64,000 nucleotides of DNA from Smittia aterrima (lineage: Eukaryota; Arthropoda; Insecta; Diptera; Chironomidae). Below, in pieces: positions 33,001 to 43,132 of this stretch. The first letter of the stretch is position 1. Every line of letters begins with the position of its first letter. The translations under genes were made by a program, and so were the position numbers. Below the pieces are notes generated by a model. That model searched no databases and had not been told where the DNA came from. It saw nothing but the letters and a program-made list of their open reading frames with translations. Location of the stretch: the NCBI GenBank assembly GCA_033063855.1, contig CP093830.1, forward strand, positions 3,720,854 through 3,784,853, read 5' to 3'.

Positions 33001-36000
33001 TTTCATACGTTATGGATAAAGGAATCTCAATGTGCACGAACGCAAGAGTTTGGCTTTATCGCGACCTTACGAGTGATCCAACAATGCAATTTATTGCTTG
33101 GGTCTCATTGCCTGTTTGTTTGATTCTATTCTCAGCTGGCTTTGTTCATCTTGTTGCACCACAGAGTATAGGTAAGTGTTTTAAATAAATTAAATTATAA
33201 AGAAATTAACATTTCGCTTTCAGGTTCTGGAATCCCTGAGATGAAAACTATTCTAAGAGGCGTTGCGCTGAAAGAATATTTAACGTTCAAGACACTCGTT
33301 GCCAAAGTTATTGGATTGACAGTAAGTTTTTCTAATTAAGAAATTGATTCGAATTATTTAATTTCTTTTCTCAGGCGACACTAGGCTCGGGCATGCCATT
33401 AGGAAAGGAAGGACCTTTCGTACACATTGCCAGTATTGTCGCTCAACTTTTGAGTAAACTCATCACATCGTTCCAAGGCATCTTCGAGAACGAGTCGCGC
33501 AACACTGAGATGTTGGCTGCAGCTTGCGCTGTTGGAGTAAGTTTAATATTAAGAATTGCTTTGAGAACTTTGTCATTGATGTGTCATAACTCTTTCAAGG
33601 TTGGGTCTTGTTTTGCATCGCCCGTTGGCGGCGTTCTATTTAGCATTGAAGTAACTACAACGTATTTCGCTGTGCGAAATTATTGGCGTGGTTTCTTTGG
33701 CGCAGTTTGCGGAGCAACTTTCTTTCGACTTTTGGCTGTTTGGTTTCAAAAGTCTGATACTTTGACGGCTTTGTTTTTGACAAACTTCACAATGGACTTT
33801 CCCTATGATCCACAAGAACTTTTAGCGTTTGCTTTGATTGGGTGAGTTTGAAGATTTGAAGAATAAATTTTTTATTTAATGAAATATTTTGCAGCGTAAT
33901 TTGTGGCTTCGGAGGATCACTTTGGGTTTGGGTTCATCGTCGTTATGTTTTCTTCATGCGATCAAACAAAGTTCTCAACAAATTTCTTCAGAAAAATCGT
34001 TTCCTTTATCCAGGAATTTTGGCTTTCATTGTAAGACTCAAAAAATAATTTGGAATCTTTCATTGAATCTTTAAAATTTACTCTCAGGTCGCTTCAATCT
34101 CATATCCCAACGGAACAGGAAAGTTCATTGCTGGGGAGTTGTCGACTCACGAACAAGTCTCGAACCTTTTCACAAACTTCACTTGGACACAGGAAAATTT
34201 AAATGTCGAACAAGCTGCGATTGTTTCGCATTGGACGAATCCTTATACAAACGAAGTCTTTTTAAATTTAGTTCTTTATTTGCTTTACACGGTGAGTTTG
34301 AAATTGATGAAGAAAAGTTCAAAATTCAATGAAATTTCTTTCCAGTTTTTCTTTTCGATCATCACATCAACAATTCCAGTTCCTTCAGGAATCTTTATTC
34401 CCGTTTTTAAAATCGGCGCAGCTCTTGGTCGTATCTGTGGAGAGGGAATGCATCTCTGGTTCCCCAGCGGTGTTCGCTACGGAGGAAAAGTCAATCCAAT
34501 CATTCCCGGTGGTTATGCAGTTGTTGGAGCTGCTGCTTTTGCTGGCAGTGTGACTCACACAGTTTCTGTTGGCGTTATCGTCTTTGAAATGACGGGACAA
34601 ATTTCTCATCTTGTGCCAGTGATGATTGCGGTTCTGATCTCCAATGCCATTGCAGCACTTCTTCAACCGTCGATTTACGACAGCATCATATTAATCAAGA
34701 AGCTTCCTTACTTGCCTGATCTTCTGCCCTCGGGAAGTGGAATGTACAACTTTGTTGTCGAAGACTTTATGTTGCGCGATGTTAAATACATTTGGCATGG
34801 AATCAGTTATCAATCGCTTAAGGAGATTCTGAAACAAAATAAACAACTGAGAAGTCTTCCACTTGTCGATAGTCCTAACAATATGATCCTTCTTGGATCA
34901 GTTCAACGATTTGAACTTATTCGAATGATTGAGAGACATATTGGTCGAGAGAAGCGATTAGAAGTCGCAGCAAAGTGGAAGAAAGAAGCTGAAGAGCGAG
35001 AAGAACAAGAAAGAATTAGAAAAATGCAAGAAGAGAAGCAACGAAGACCTTCTCGTTTTGAAGTTGTACCAGCTCCCGACATAATCAAACTCAGGGAAAT
35101 GGCAAACAACGAAATGTTGACGCCGCAAGCTAAGAAAGAAAGTTCACAGTTTGCTCCAGTTTTTGGATCGCAACCAAAGAAATCAATTTTAAAGAAAACC
35201 AATTCGTTTACAATGAAAGGCTTCAGTCCACTCAGTTCAGCTCACAGCCCTGTGAATACGCCATACTCAACAATCACAGGAGCTGAGAGTCGCATTCGCT
35301 CAGCCTTTGACATAATCTTCAGAAAATCAGCCACACTTCAAGACGTTCAAAATCAGAATGATCCTGAACTTGGATCAAAATCTTCTTCAATGGGTTGGAA
35401 AGGTGAACAATCGCCGAGCATTGATGGACCTAACTTCCCAACAGGACATTCAAAGAAAGTCCAACTGCCCAGAGAACGTGTCTGTGACATGTCAAATGAA
35501 GATCAAAAGAGTTGGGAAATGGAAGAAATGGCTAAGCCAGTTGATCTGGAATCTTCTAACGTTCACATTGACGCTTCACCATTCCAATTGGTCGGAAAAA
35601 CGTCGTTGCTCAAAGTTCACTCGCTGTTTTCGATGGTTGGAATTAATCATGCTTACGTCACAAAGATTGGACGATTAGTTGGTGTCGTTGCATTGAAAGA
35701 GGTTTGACAATCATTTAATTCTGTTGACTTGAGTTCAAAACGATTTTCCTTTCACAGTTGCGCAAAGCCATCGAAGATGTCAACAGTGGAAATCTCGTTC
35801 CTACTCCACAACAGCCACTTGAGATCCCCCCGACGCCCATCACTCCTGTCTGCGAGCCACTGCTGTTAAAAGAAAGCAAAGAAGTAAATGACTCTAATTA
35901 CACTGTCACAAGCGTCGATTCTTTGTTCCAATCGAATTCAGAAAATTGCTCAACGGACATTGAACTCGACAATATCCGCAACTCAATGAAGTTGCAATGA
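27021..36000 (+). CDS. ClC-a: Plasma-membrane chloride channel of the ClC-2 type
   Basis: Leader exon 27021-27146 (42 codons, ending GFHHTL) joins the common exons 32688-32795, 32874-33171, 33224-33321, 33375-33536, 33600-33841, 33895-34030, 34088-34291, 34346-35701 and 35758-36000. All phases agree and give 990 residues. The N-terminal MYGRYTKDLGEYAKDEA is typical of ClC-2 homologues. Selectivity motifs are GSGIPE (about 178), GKEGPFVH (about 220, with the gating Glu) and GIFIP (about 473). Two CBS domains flank a long Ser/Glu-rich linker containing a predicted coiled segment (EEREEQERIRKMQEE) and KKSILKKTNS. The second CBS includes GRLVGVVALKEL. In Drosophila the channel acts in glia, Malpighian tubule stellate cells and neural stem cell niches. 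The 5.5-kb first intron holds other leaders. Confidence 0.93.
30346..30735 (+). CDS. ClC-a: Alternative N-terminal coding exons of ClC-a
   Basis: Two exons, 30346-30482 and 30546-30735 (phase 2 junction), encode 109 residues starting MKDRDERELGRG and ending DEDGFKKTL. The end is a phase 0 donor (CTC before GTGAGA), which fits the acceptor at 32688 exactly. The joint would read GFKKTL-MYGRYTK, closely parallel to GFHHTL-MYGRYTK from the other leader. The leader is very acidic near its end (a run of Asp with Ser and Glu) and basic in its middle (RRRERRAK), so it would give the channel a longer, highly charged cytoplasmic N-terminus (1057 residues in total). The acceptor at 30546 is the only nearby one that keeps the frame open. 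Confidence 0.6.
31081..31679 (+). CDS. Unassigned exon pair inside the ClC-a intron
   Basis: Exon 31081-31308 starts at an ATG and encodes 76 residues (FAFDPEFIERKDSLEMHKDR, RNKSFMRKFYSIEAH and DEEAAMSLKKN blocks). It ends at a phase 0 donor. A second open segment, 31431-31679, follows an acceptor (gcacag) in the same phase and ends with a stop after LANNVRESAISY. Its middle contains a pyrimidine-rich stretch ending GCCGCCTAG that looks like another acceptor at 31552, so the true exon may begin there. Composition looks coding rather than random. It could be a small nested gene. Alternatively the first exon may be a third ClC-a leader joining 32688, which is phase-compatible and would read SFHT-MYGRYTK. 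I do not recognise a family. Confidence 0.4.
31680..32687. other. Remainder of ClC-a intron
   Basis: No supported coding exon. A short ATG-led segment at 32503-32540 ends at a good donor (AGTAG before GTAAAC), but its phase does not fit the exon at 32688. At most it could be an untranslated leader exon for a transcript starting translation at MYGRY. Confidence 0.35.
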
Positions 36001-36659
36001 TTTTTCTTTAATTCCCTCGTTCTCCAGAAAATCGAAAATGAAAATTAAGGTTTTGTAGGTACAAGAATAATTTTATTTCTCGACTTTCTTTTCTATCATT
36101 TTCTTATTTAACAAACTAATCTTCACTACAAAGCACGATTTTCTTCTTTAACAAACAAAAAATATTTCACGGTTTGGAAAGCTTGAAATCTAACAAAGAA
36201 TTGACTTAAGGAACTTTGCTCATTTATAAATTGCTTTCTGAAAGCTTCATCTCGAAAGCTTTTATAAAAGCTCTCGAAAGCTTTTTCTTTTTCTCCTTTT
36301 CTAACAAAATTTTAATTATTTTTCTTCCTCCACAGGCTTAACTCTTCTTCATCATCATCATCTCTTGCCTTTTCTATCCATTGCTTCTTCTAAGTCATGA
36401 AAACTGTCGTAGCTAATGTTGATATAGAAATATCGATAACTGAAAGTTCTTTAAAGACGAAACAAAGACATTTTATGCATAATTGTTTATTAAGTATTAG
36501 TCAATATTCATTAGTCAGTTATTTTAAAATGTGATTTTAAACGATTGTTGGAAAATATTTTTCTCTCGATGTCAACCGCACATAGTTTTATTTTTTTTTT
36601 GTCTCAAAATCATGTTAAAACCATTATTGATAAGAAAAGAAAAAGAACAGAGAAAAGTT
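36001..36659. other. Convergent 3' ends of ClC-a and Lsd-1
   Basis: This region holds both 3' UTRs. It carries a cluster of AAAGCTT words and the perfect 16-bp palindrome AGCTTTTATAAAAGCT at 36257-36272 with further pairing outside it. TTTATT (a minus-strand AATAAA) at 36486-36491 is a plausible poly(A) signal for Lsd-1. Confidence 0.45.
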
Positions 36660-38632
36660 TCAATAAAGTCCGTTAATAGAACTTGGTCGCGTGAATACTC
36701 GCGATTGATTGGATTGAATTTTTTCAGCTTCTAAGCGGCCCGAGAAGAAGATTGCAAGTCGTTCCTGAAGAAGAGAAGTTCCTCGATTAATTGATTTGAA
36801 CTCTTAAAATTTATTGAATGACGTTTTACGTTTACCCCAACATGCGATCATTTAGAGCTTACCAATTGTTGAACGATCCTCAGAACTAAATTCATGGAAT
36901 GAGTCTTAAAAATATTTGGTGGCTGATTCTTCTAGAAAATTCATAAATTGACTTTCCGATTAGGACATTTTAAAATTAAATGAAACTTAAGTTAAGAAAA
37001 GAAGAAGAAGCAATTTTCACCAATTCGAGAAAGCGTGAATGATATTGTTAGTGATGATATAGCTTAGAGCGATAGTTTAGAAGAACATTAAGTTATGGCA
37101 AGCAATGTCAAACCAAGAAAATCTTACCAATGCGCTGCTTGTTTGAGTTTGGACTTCTCCGTAGGTTTCGCTGATCTTCTGAACCATGTTTTGAGCTCTC
37201 TCAATGCCCATCATCTAAAAGAATAATTTAAGCAAGATATTCATTATAAATTAAACGAACTGTCACCTTCATCAAAGAATCTGTGAAGTACAAGAACTGA
37301 TGCAAGAAGTCACGAGCCGAGTTTCTAATCTTTCTCGGGATTTTCGAAGCATGTTTTGTTGTGAAGTTGACTAAGTGAACCATTTTTCTCGCGCTCTCCC
37401 TAGTTTCAGAAAGATAACGAATTTTTTTACATGCTCGTGCAACGATGCCGAAATTCGGCAACCAAATCAAAATAAAAATTTACCGAACGATAAGGACAAA
37501 CAGTTCTTCAAGTGTTTCGGGTCTTTTTTGATTCTCCGGTTCGTTGCCTGAAAAGTAAGCCCACATCTCAACTGATCTCTTGTAAGCTTCCTTTGGATTG
37601 GTCGCAATCAACTCCGCGGCATAAATCAAGATATGAACGTCGCTCTTCAAAGCATTAACTTCAGCGAATGTCCTTGATGTCAACTTATGCTTCAACTTCT
37701 TTGACAATCTCTTGCTGCGACGATAAGTCTGAAGAGCATGATTTTTCTTCTTCAGCTCCTCGAGGTTCTCATTGTCGAAACCATTCTTTCCAACATTTTC
37801 CTTGTCGGGCAAATATTTGTCGAGTGCATAATCAGCTTTGTCGATTGCACCATCAACAATATCTCCAAATGAATTAGCGCGTGTTAGAACCGGCTTCACG
37901 ACGCGATCGCTCACGTATTCCTTCGTGTTCCAATAAATCATTTGAGGCGGAAGATAAAGATTCGGAATTTTTTCTGAACGAGAAAAGTAAACTGAACCGG
38001 ATGTAAAAATAAGCTCTATTTAACTGACTCACCCTCAACACATTCCAAAACTTTCATGCCGAGTCTATCAACGCGTTCCAAAGGTCCCTCGATGAACTTG
38101 ACCGCTGGACGAACAGATTCGATCATCGAGAACGCGACATTCTCCGATTGCTCAAAGCCCCAGTAAACAAGACGATTTGATTGCTTAACTCGGTTGTAGA
38201 TCGTCATGCCTGCATTGATGCCGCTCTCGACCAAAGGGATCGCTGAAAACTTATCCAGCGACTCCATGTGTAGGCCAGAGTTTGATCGTTTGAGTGTGGT
38301 TTGAACTAGAAAGACACATCGCGTCATTTATTTGCGTAATTATCGTTGAAGCAATCACGAAGCTTCGCGCTTAAAAATCTTTTTTTACTTTGACCTTTTC
38401 CCGATTAATCTCACTCAAGCAATTCCGTTTAATTATTGATAATGATTTTTGTTTTTTTCATCTATAATTAGCCATAGACAATGTAGGCCCACTGATAGAC
38501 ATACAAAGTTAAAAATAAAGATTTTTAAGAATTCTAGAACAGTAGAGAAGAGAAAATCCCTTTGCACTTTGAACCCAACTCATCAACGACACACTTTCCC
38601 CATCAAATGAATCAACAGGTGGATTTACCCAT
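36660..38632 (-). CDS. Lsd-1: Perilipin Lsd-1 (lipid storage droplet surface protein)
   Basis: The exons are 38632-38629 (only ATGG), 38305-38033, 37973-37484, 37399-37267, 37214-37128 and 36764-36660, giving 363 residues. The four-base first coding exon is supported by the strong donor ATGG before GTAAAT and by phase. The alternative in-frame ATG at 38327 lies inside the intron. The PAT domain shows SGLHMESLDKFSAIPLVESG, TIYNRVKQSNRLVYWGFEQ, IPNLYLPPQMIYWNTKEYVSD and VKPVLTRANSFGD, which match PLIN1/Lsd-1 rather than Lsd-2. Later exons carry amphipathic helices (DFLHQFLYFTDSLMK) and FFSGRLEAEK near the end. Lsd-1 coats fat-body lipid droplets and controls hormone-stimulated lipolysis through PKA sites. 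The last exon is slightly less certain than the rest. Confidence 0.88.
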
Positions 38633-39343
38633 TTTCGCAATGCACAGCTAAGTTAGCTTCGTTTTATTTTATATTTCCACAACCGAACAGTTAAAAGTCT
38701 ACGACGCGAATGAGCGAAGCTAACAGAACACTTTTGATTACGGCTGATGAGCGTGATAAACTTCGAAATTTGAGTTGACCTCTCATTGCATCACTGAGAG
38801 AGAAAGATTGTTCGCAATGAAGAAAGCTGCAACTTAATTTACGATGGTCCCCTCTATTTGTCATGTCTGATAATGATATGAGAGCTGTTATAATAAATAA
38901 AAGATCATTAGTTCAACTAGCTTCTAGACGATTTTTTTCCGAGCTAATCTTTTACCTCTCGCTTCGCTAGAAAATCGAAAATAAACTCAAAGTCTTTCAT
39001 CAGTACGTAAAATGTTTATTCCTGACTTCAATAATATGTTGTCTACAAATTTTCTGTTTGTCGCTAAATTGTTCTGTCGATGTCTCATGGGCAAAGTCCA
39101 TGTCGTGCACTTATGAATGATTCATGAAATAGGTCGCTTAATTAATTAATTCCTTAAGGTTCAATGAAATGTTTTCGTTGTACGTTGGTTGAACTAAAAT
39201 TAGTCGAAACGCTAAGGCGGGAATGTTTTCTTAAGTAAGACACTTTCAGTTGCACAAATTACAATTTTCTTAATTTTCTAGTGGAATGATTGAAACTTCT
39301 TATAATAAAAAGAAATGGATGGAAACTAATACTGACAATCTTC
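38633..39343. other. Intergenic between Lsd-1 and the tetraspan gene
   Basis: Lsd-1 promoter side and 3' UTR side of the upstream minus-strand gene. No coding exon or RNA gene seen. Confidence 0.4.
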
Positions 39344-40198
39344 TTAGATTCTAACTCGACGACTCTGACGGAATCTAATAATGTTTACGACGAGAATTCC
39401 GATCCAACAAGCGACGACAACCCAAGTAGCGATCACGGCGAGAATGAATGGAATCGCTGTGTTTATTCGATAATCGCGACGACGTTCAAACGAAAGATCC
39501 TCATGGAGATAATCCATAAAGTCGAAAATAGCTGAACACGATAAGCGAGACTGCAATACACCGACCTTGAAGTAAAACTTTAATTGAAGCTTCATTTCTA
39601 ATTAATTTTGTTTTGCTTAGCTCACCATTTGACCTGTCGCGTGAACATATTTGACGACTCGGTTTCGATATTGCTTGCAAGTTGATAGGAATCCGTCGGT
39701 CAGCATTATTGCATGAATTACGCTGTAAATGACCATTATGACAGCGATAATCGAAGCGGGAGTCCAATAATACGGCGAAATGTCTTCTCCAGAAAGTTCT
39801 TGCTCAACTGTCAATTGCATGATCTCATGTGACTGTTGTCGCACGTGCATCTTACCAGTTCTTGGTTTATTCGATCGACAGCACACACGGTAAACATGAT
39901 AACAGCCAAAGATGAAGCAGAAAATTAAAGAGACGACGAGACCAAACGTAGCCCAGTAGCAGTAACCGACATGAGCTCCAACGAAGTAAGTTAGCGTGTC
40001 CTTGGCAAACAGAATGCAACCGCAATCTCGTTCATCGTAGTACGACTGATAGCTCTGGAAGTTTCCAGCGCAAGTGTTGAGAACTACACGCCAATGCAAC
40101 CATACGATCGCTGTACAAATGATCTGTAGAAGGCTTGAGAAGCCACCAACTGAATATAAAAACGCTAAATAGCGCTCTGAAGTGTAAAGGTCCAACAT
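39344..40198 (-). CDS. Pasiflora-like four-transmembrane protein
   Basis: The exons are 40198-39626 (191 codons) and 39565-39344, joined in phase 0, giving 264 residues. Four hydrophobic helices are clear: after SERYLAFLY, around YCYWATFGLVV, after YYWTPASII, and near the C-terminus (NTAIPFILAVIATWVVV). The first extracellular loop contains cysteines (NTCAGN, RDCGC). Start MLDLYTSERYL and the helix pattern resemble the Pasiflora/fire exit family of insect tetraspans, which are septate-junction components needed for blood-brain and tracheal barriers. A basic cytoplasmic tail ends SRRVRI. The family call is from memory of the pattern. Which paralogue it is (pasi1, pasi2 or a sibling) is undecided. 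Confidence 0.62.
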
Positions 40199-40660
40199 CG
40201 CACGACGGTTTTAATTAAACTGTTCACTAAGGATTGAAAATGAAGCTTAGAATTGAAATAAGAGACGTAAACACAACAAATGAAACTTATGTTGGGTGTG
40301 TAAACTGAGTCAGAAATCGCAGGTGCGGAGCGGGAGAGTTTCGTTGTGCAAAGTGCTCTGGAAAGGCGAAGGGGAAAATTATGTTCGCCACTGAACTTTT
40401 GTACTAGAAGCTTTTAAAGCTAGATTAAGAATATCAGCATCAGAATAATAAATATTTTGATGAGACGGCGACGAGAATTTTTGTGATAACAAAGAAATTC
40501 CGTGAATTTCGATATCTTAAAGTTGTAAAGTCAATATTTTAAAAAATCAAAGTCGTCTCATCATTTTTGTTTCATCTGGGACATCATCATCATCAACAAT
40601 CATTAAATATTTTGCTTTGAAATTTCTCTTTTTTCGTAAAAATTTTCTGTCTAAATTAAA
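40199..40660. promoter_or_regulatory. Divergent promoter between tetraspan gene and Golgin-45
   Basis: Less than 0.5 kb between two start codons on opposite strands, so it should hold both promoters. No TATA box stands out. Confidence 0.4.
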
Positions 40661-41886
40661 ATGAATTCGGCAGCAGTTCGAACGCAAGGCGATGGAATCG
40701 AGAACCCGGAAGTGAAGTTAACGGAAGGAACACACAAGACAATTCGAAAGCATTCGGTGGAAGCTGAGAATATTGATAAATTGGGGAAAGATTATTTATC
40801 AAAACAGACGACGTCGGCAACAATTCTTTATGATCCTACGGGGACTGAGAACCAGAACTTTAACTATCCACCGCCAATTCAACCAAAAGGAAAGAGATTC
40901 TACTTGATCCCGAAGCTGGTGAAGCAAGCTGAAGTGTCGAGAGGAGGATTGAAGAACCGGAAACTTAATCTCATTCTAATGGAACCTTATCGAGTAAGTG
41001 AATCACATTCGTTGATAAGAAATGAATGTAAACTCTTTTCTGCTTTTAGGCTTGCGTTAATCCGATCTTTCCTTACAAGAAGAATGAAAATCGAGTGAAG
41101 CTGCCGAGTAGAAATAACCTTGATCTCAATGATTTAGTTCAACATATGAACATGAGCGTCACCGAAGCAACGAAGATAGATTCAACCGACAACTCGCCAA
41201 TGGCTCAGCTCAAGAGGGAACGTGATCACTTTGAAAATCAACTTAAGTTTCAAACTCAAGTTAATACTGAGTTGAAAGGACTTCTCGTTCATTGTCTTGG
41301 CGAAGATTTACAAACAAAAGTTAACAACTTGACTGAAGACAAAATGAAGATTGCCAAAAGTCTAAGCACAAACACTGAGCAGATCGAGTTTCTTGCAAGT
41401 CAATCGGAGGTCTGGCGTTCAAAATTCCTTGCGTCTAGTCTTATGGTCGAAGAGTTGGCTCGTGTGAAGACGAGTCTTGCTCAAAGAAATCAACAATTGG
41501 TATCAACCAACAAGCAATTGCTCTCAACGTTCGATAGAATTCGTTTTGATTTAATTGAAATTTATCAAAACTTAAAATTCCTTTCGGGTGTTCAAGAGAC
41601 TAATTTAAAGAGTCTTAACGTCGTTGACCTTACAGCTGAAAGCTTGAACATCAGTCAACAGGTGGTGCTTAATTCGGGAAAAATCGGCCTGCCCGGCTCA
41701 TCAAATTTCGATGAACTCCAAACGTTGACCGAAGCAGAGAAGAACGCAATGCGAGTCCTCGCGGAATCGAGTAAAATGAACGAGCAGACCGAAGAAGCTT
41801 TCAAAGCGGTTTGCAACCAGGCACAACAGGAATATCGAAGAAAAAAGAGCGAAGTCGAGAATGATTTTGAAGTTGCCGAGAAATGA
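40661..41886 (+). CDS. Golgin45: Golgin-45 (BLZF1 homologue)
   Basis: The exons are 40661-40993 and 41050-41886 (phase 0), giving 389 residues. Golgin-45 is a coiled-coil Golgi matrix protein that binds Rab2 and GRASP55 and supports medial Golgi structure. The N-terminal third is low in structure, with a conserved block KGKRFYLIPKLVKQAE and KLNLILMEPYRACVNPIFP. A Gln/Glu/Leu-rich coiled coil starts near SPMAQLKRERDHFENQL, and the family's C-terminal VEELARVKTSLAQRNQQL segment follows. The family's GRASP55-binding C-terminus is normally a PDZ ligand. Here the protein ends DFEVAEK, so that element is not obvious. AATAAA at 41898 follows the stop by only a few bases. Confidence 0.85.
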
Positions 41887-41954
41887 TAAAATTGTTGAAT
41901 AAAAAAAATCTTTGTTAACATAAACTCGTTTAATTAAGCGCGTGCGCTGGAAAA

Positions 41955-42049
41955 CTTCGTTTTTCATCATCGAGCTCACACACAGCGACACCATCCGTTT
42001 GCTTACACGGGAAACCCGTCGATGTGCTAGTGTCGCTGTTGGAAAAACG
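41955..42049. other. Imperfect inverted-repeat segment with potential RNA fold
   Basis: Nested complementary blocks are visible: CGTTTTTC (41958-41965) with GAAAAACG (42042-42049), CAGCGACAC (41983-41991) with GTGTCGCTG (42030-42038), CATC (41992-41995) with GATG (42021-42024), and ACGGG (42007-42011) with CCCGT (42015-42019) around an AAA loop. Together they form a hairpin of about 95 bases with internal loops. It lies just after the Golgin-45 poly(A) signal and upstream of DGK-theta. Its function is unknown. Confidence 0.5.
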
Positions 42050-43132
42050 ATAAGAAAAATATTGGAAACTGAATCTTTTTTGAGAAAATATGGAAAAGGT
42101 GTGTTGATACGAGGAAAATTTTCAGAAGAAGAGGCTTTCCTAACACATCACAGTACGTAGTTAAATTTCAATAAAACTTAAATATCTGCGTTAATTTTGA
42201 GTTCTAAGTGACTAGAAACGCGACAAGTCGTGCAATAAAGCGACTGCGAATCGAGTTCAGTCGAAAGATGCGCGAATTCGCGAAGGCAAACGCGACAAAA
42301 ATTGAAATGAAAAAAGATGAGAAAAAAGCTCCATGATTGAGAAAAGTTTAAAATAAAAGAAGAAAAAAAAGTGAAGCGAAGAAGAAAATTGTGAAATTTT
42401 CTTCGGTTTGCTGTGAGTTTTTCCGCCGAATAAAAGAGAATTCAATTTTTGTGAGCGAACGCGGAAAGTTTTCCGCAGTGAAATTTGCCAAAAGCGCGAA
42501 ACAAGAGAAAAAAAAGTGAAACTAAAAGTTGACAAGGAGCTAAAGAGTTTTCTTTTCTTTTTCCTGCTTATCCCTTCTTGTGCTGGCGACCGTCTTCGTG
42601 CGTTCTCCTCCCTCACCTTCTTCAGGTGCTCTATGAAATTGAAAGAAATTTGCAAAAGCAAAAAGAAATTTGACTGTGAAAAGTTGTGCGTGAAGGAAAA
42701 AAAGATTTTTTTCTGCTGTGAAACGGGGGTCGACGCAGTAATGCAATGATGGAAATTTCGTGGCCAAGTGACTGAAGAAAAATGGACGATGATGCCGTTT
42801 TGCCGTGTCCGCTGCTGCAAATGACTAAAGTCGCGTGAGAGTCTCGGAAGGGGAGCGTAGAGAAAAATCGGCAAAAACCTTTCTTCAACACAAAATCACT
42901 CGCTCCGACCATCATCAACAAAAGTCCCCACAACATTTTTGCCAAAAAGGATTTTCACAACTCTCAGCGCGACGAAGACCCATCACGACGACGATCATCT
43001 CTTGCACCCGTAAAGTTCTTCATCGTTCAACATCTTCAAGTGCTTACAGACTCTTTCCCATTTCGCAGTCATAAATCGCAGCTCCAAAGTTAAAAAACAT
43101 CATTCAGATCAACGGGAGAGCAGCAGAACAAA
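42050..43132. promoter_or_regulatory. DGK-theta 5' region
   Basis: Purine-rich plus-strand DNA, likely promoter and 5' UTR of the kinase gene. It contains the perfect palindrome CGCGAATTCGCG at 42271-42282. The long antisense frame at 42257-42874 is a by-product of the purine bias. Confidence 0.4.

Noticed and set aside
42257..42874. 205-codon minus-strand open frame
   Set aside because: Rich in Phe, Ser and Lys because it is antisense to purine-rich 5' UTR/promoter DNA of DGK-theta. No motif, no splice context.
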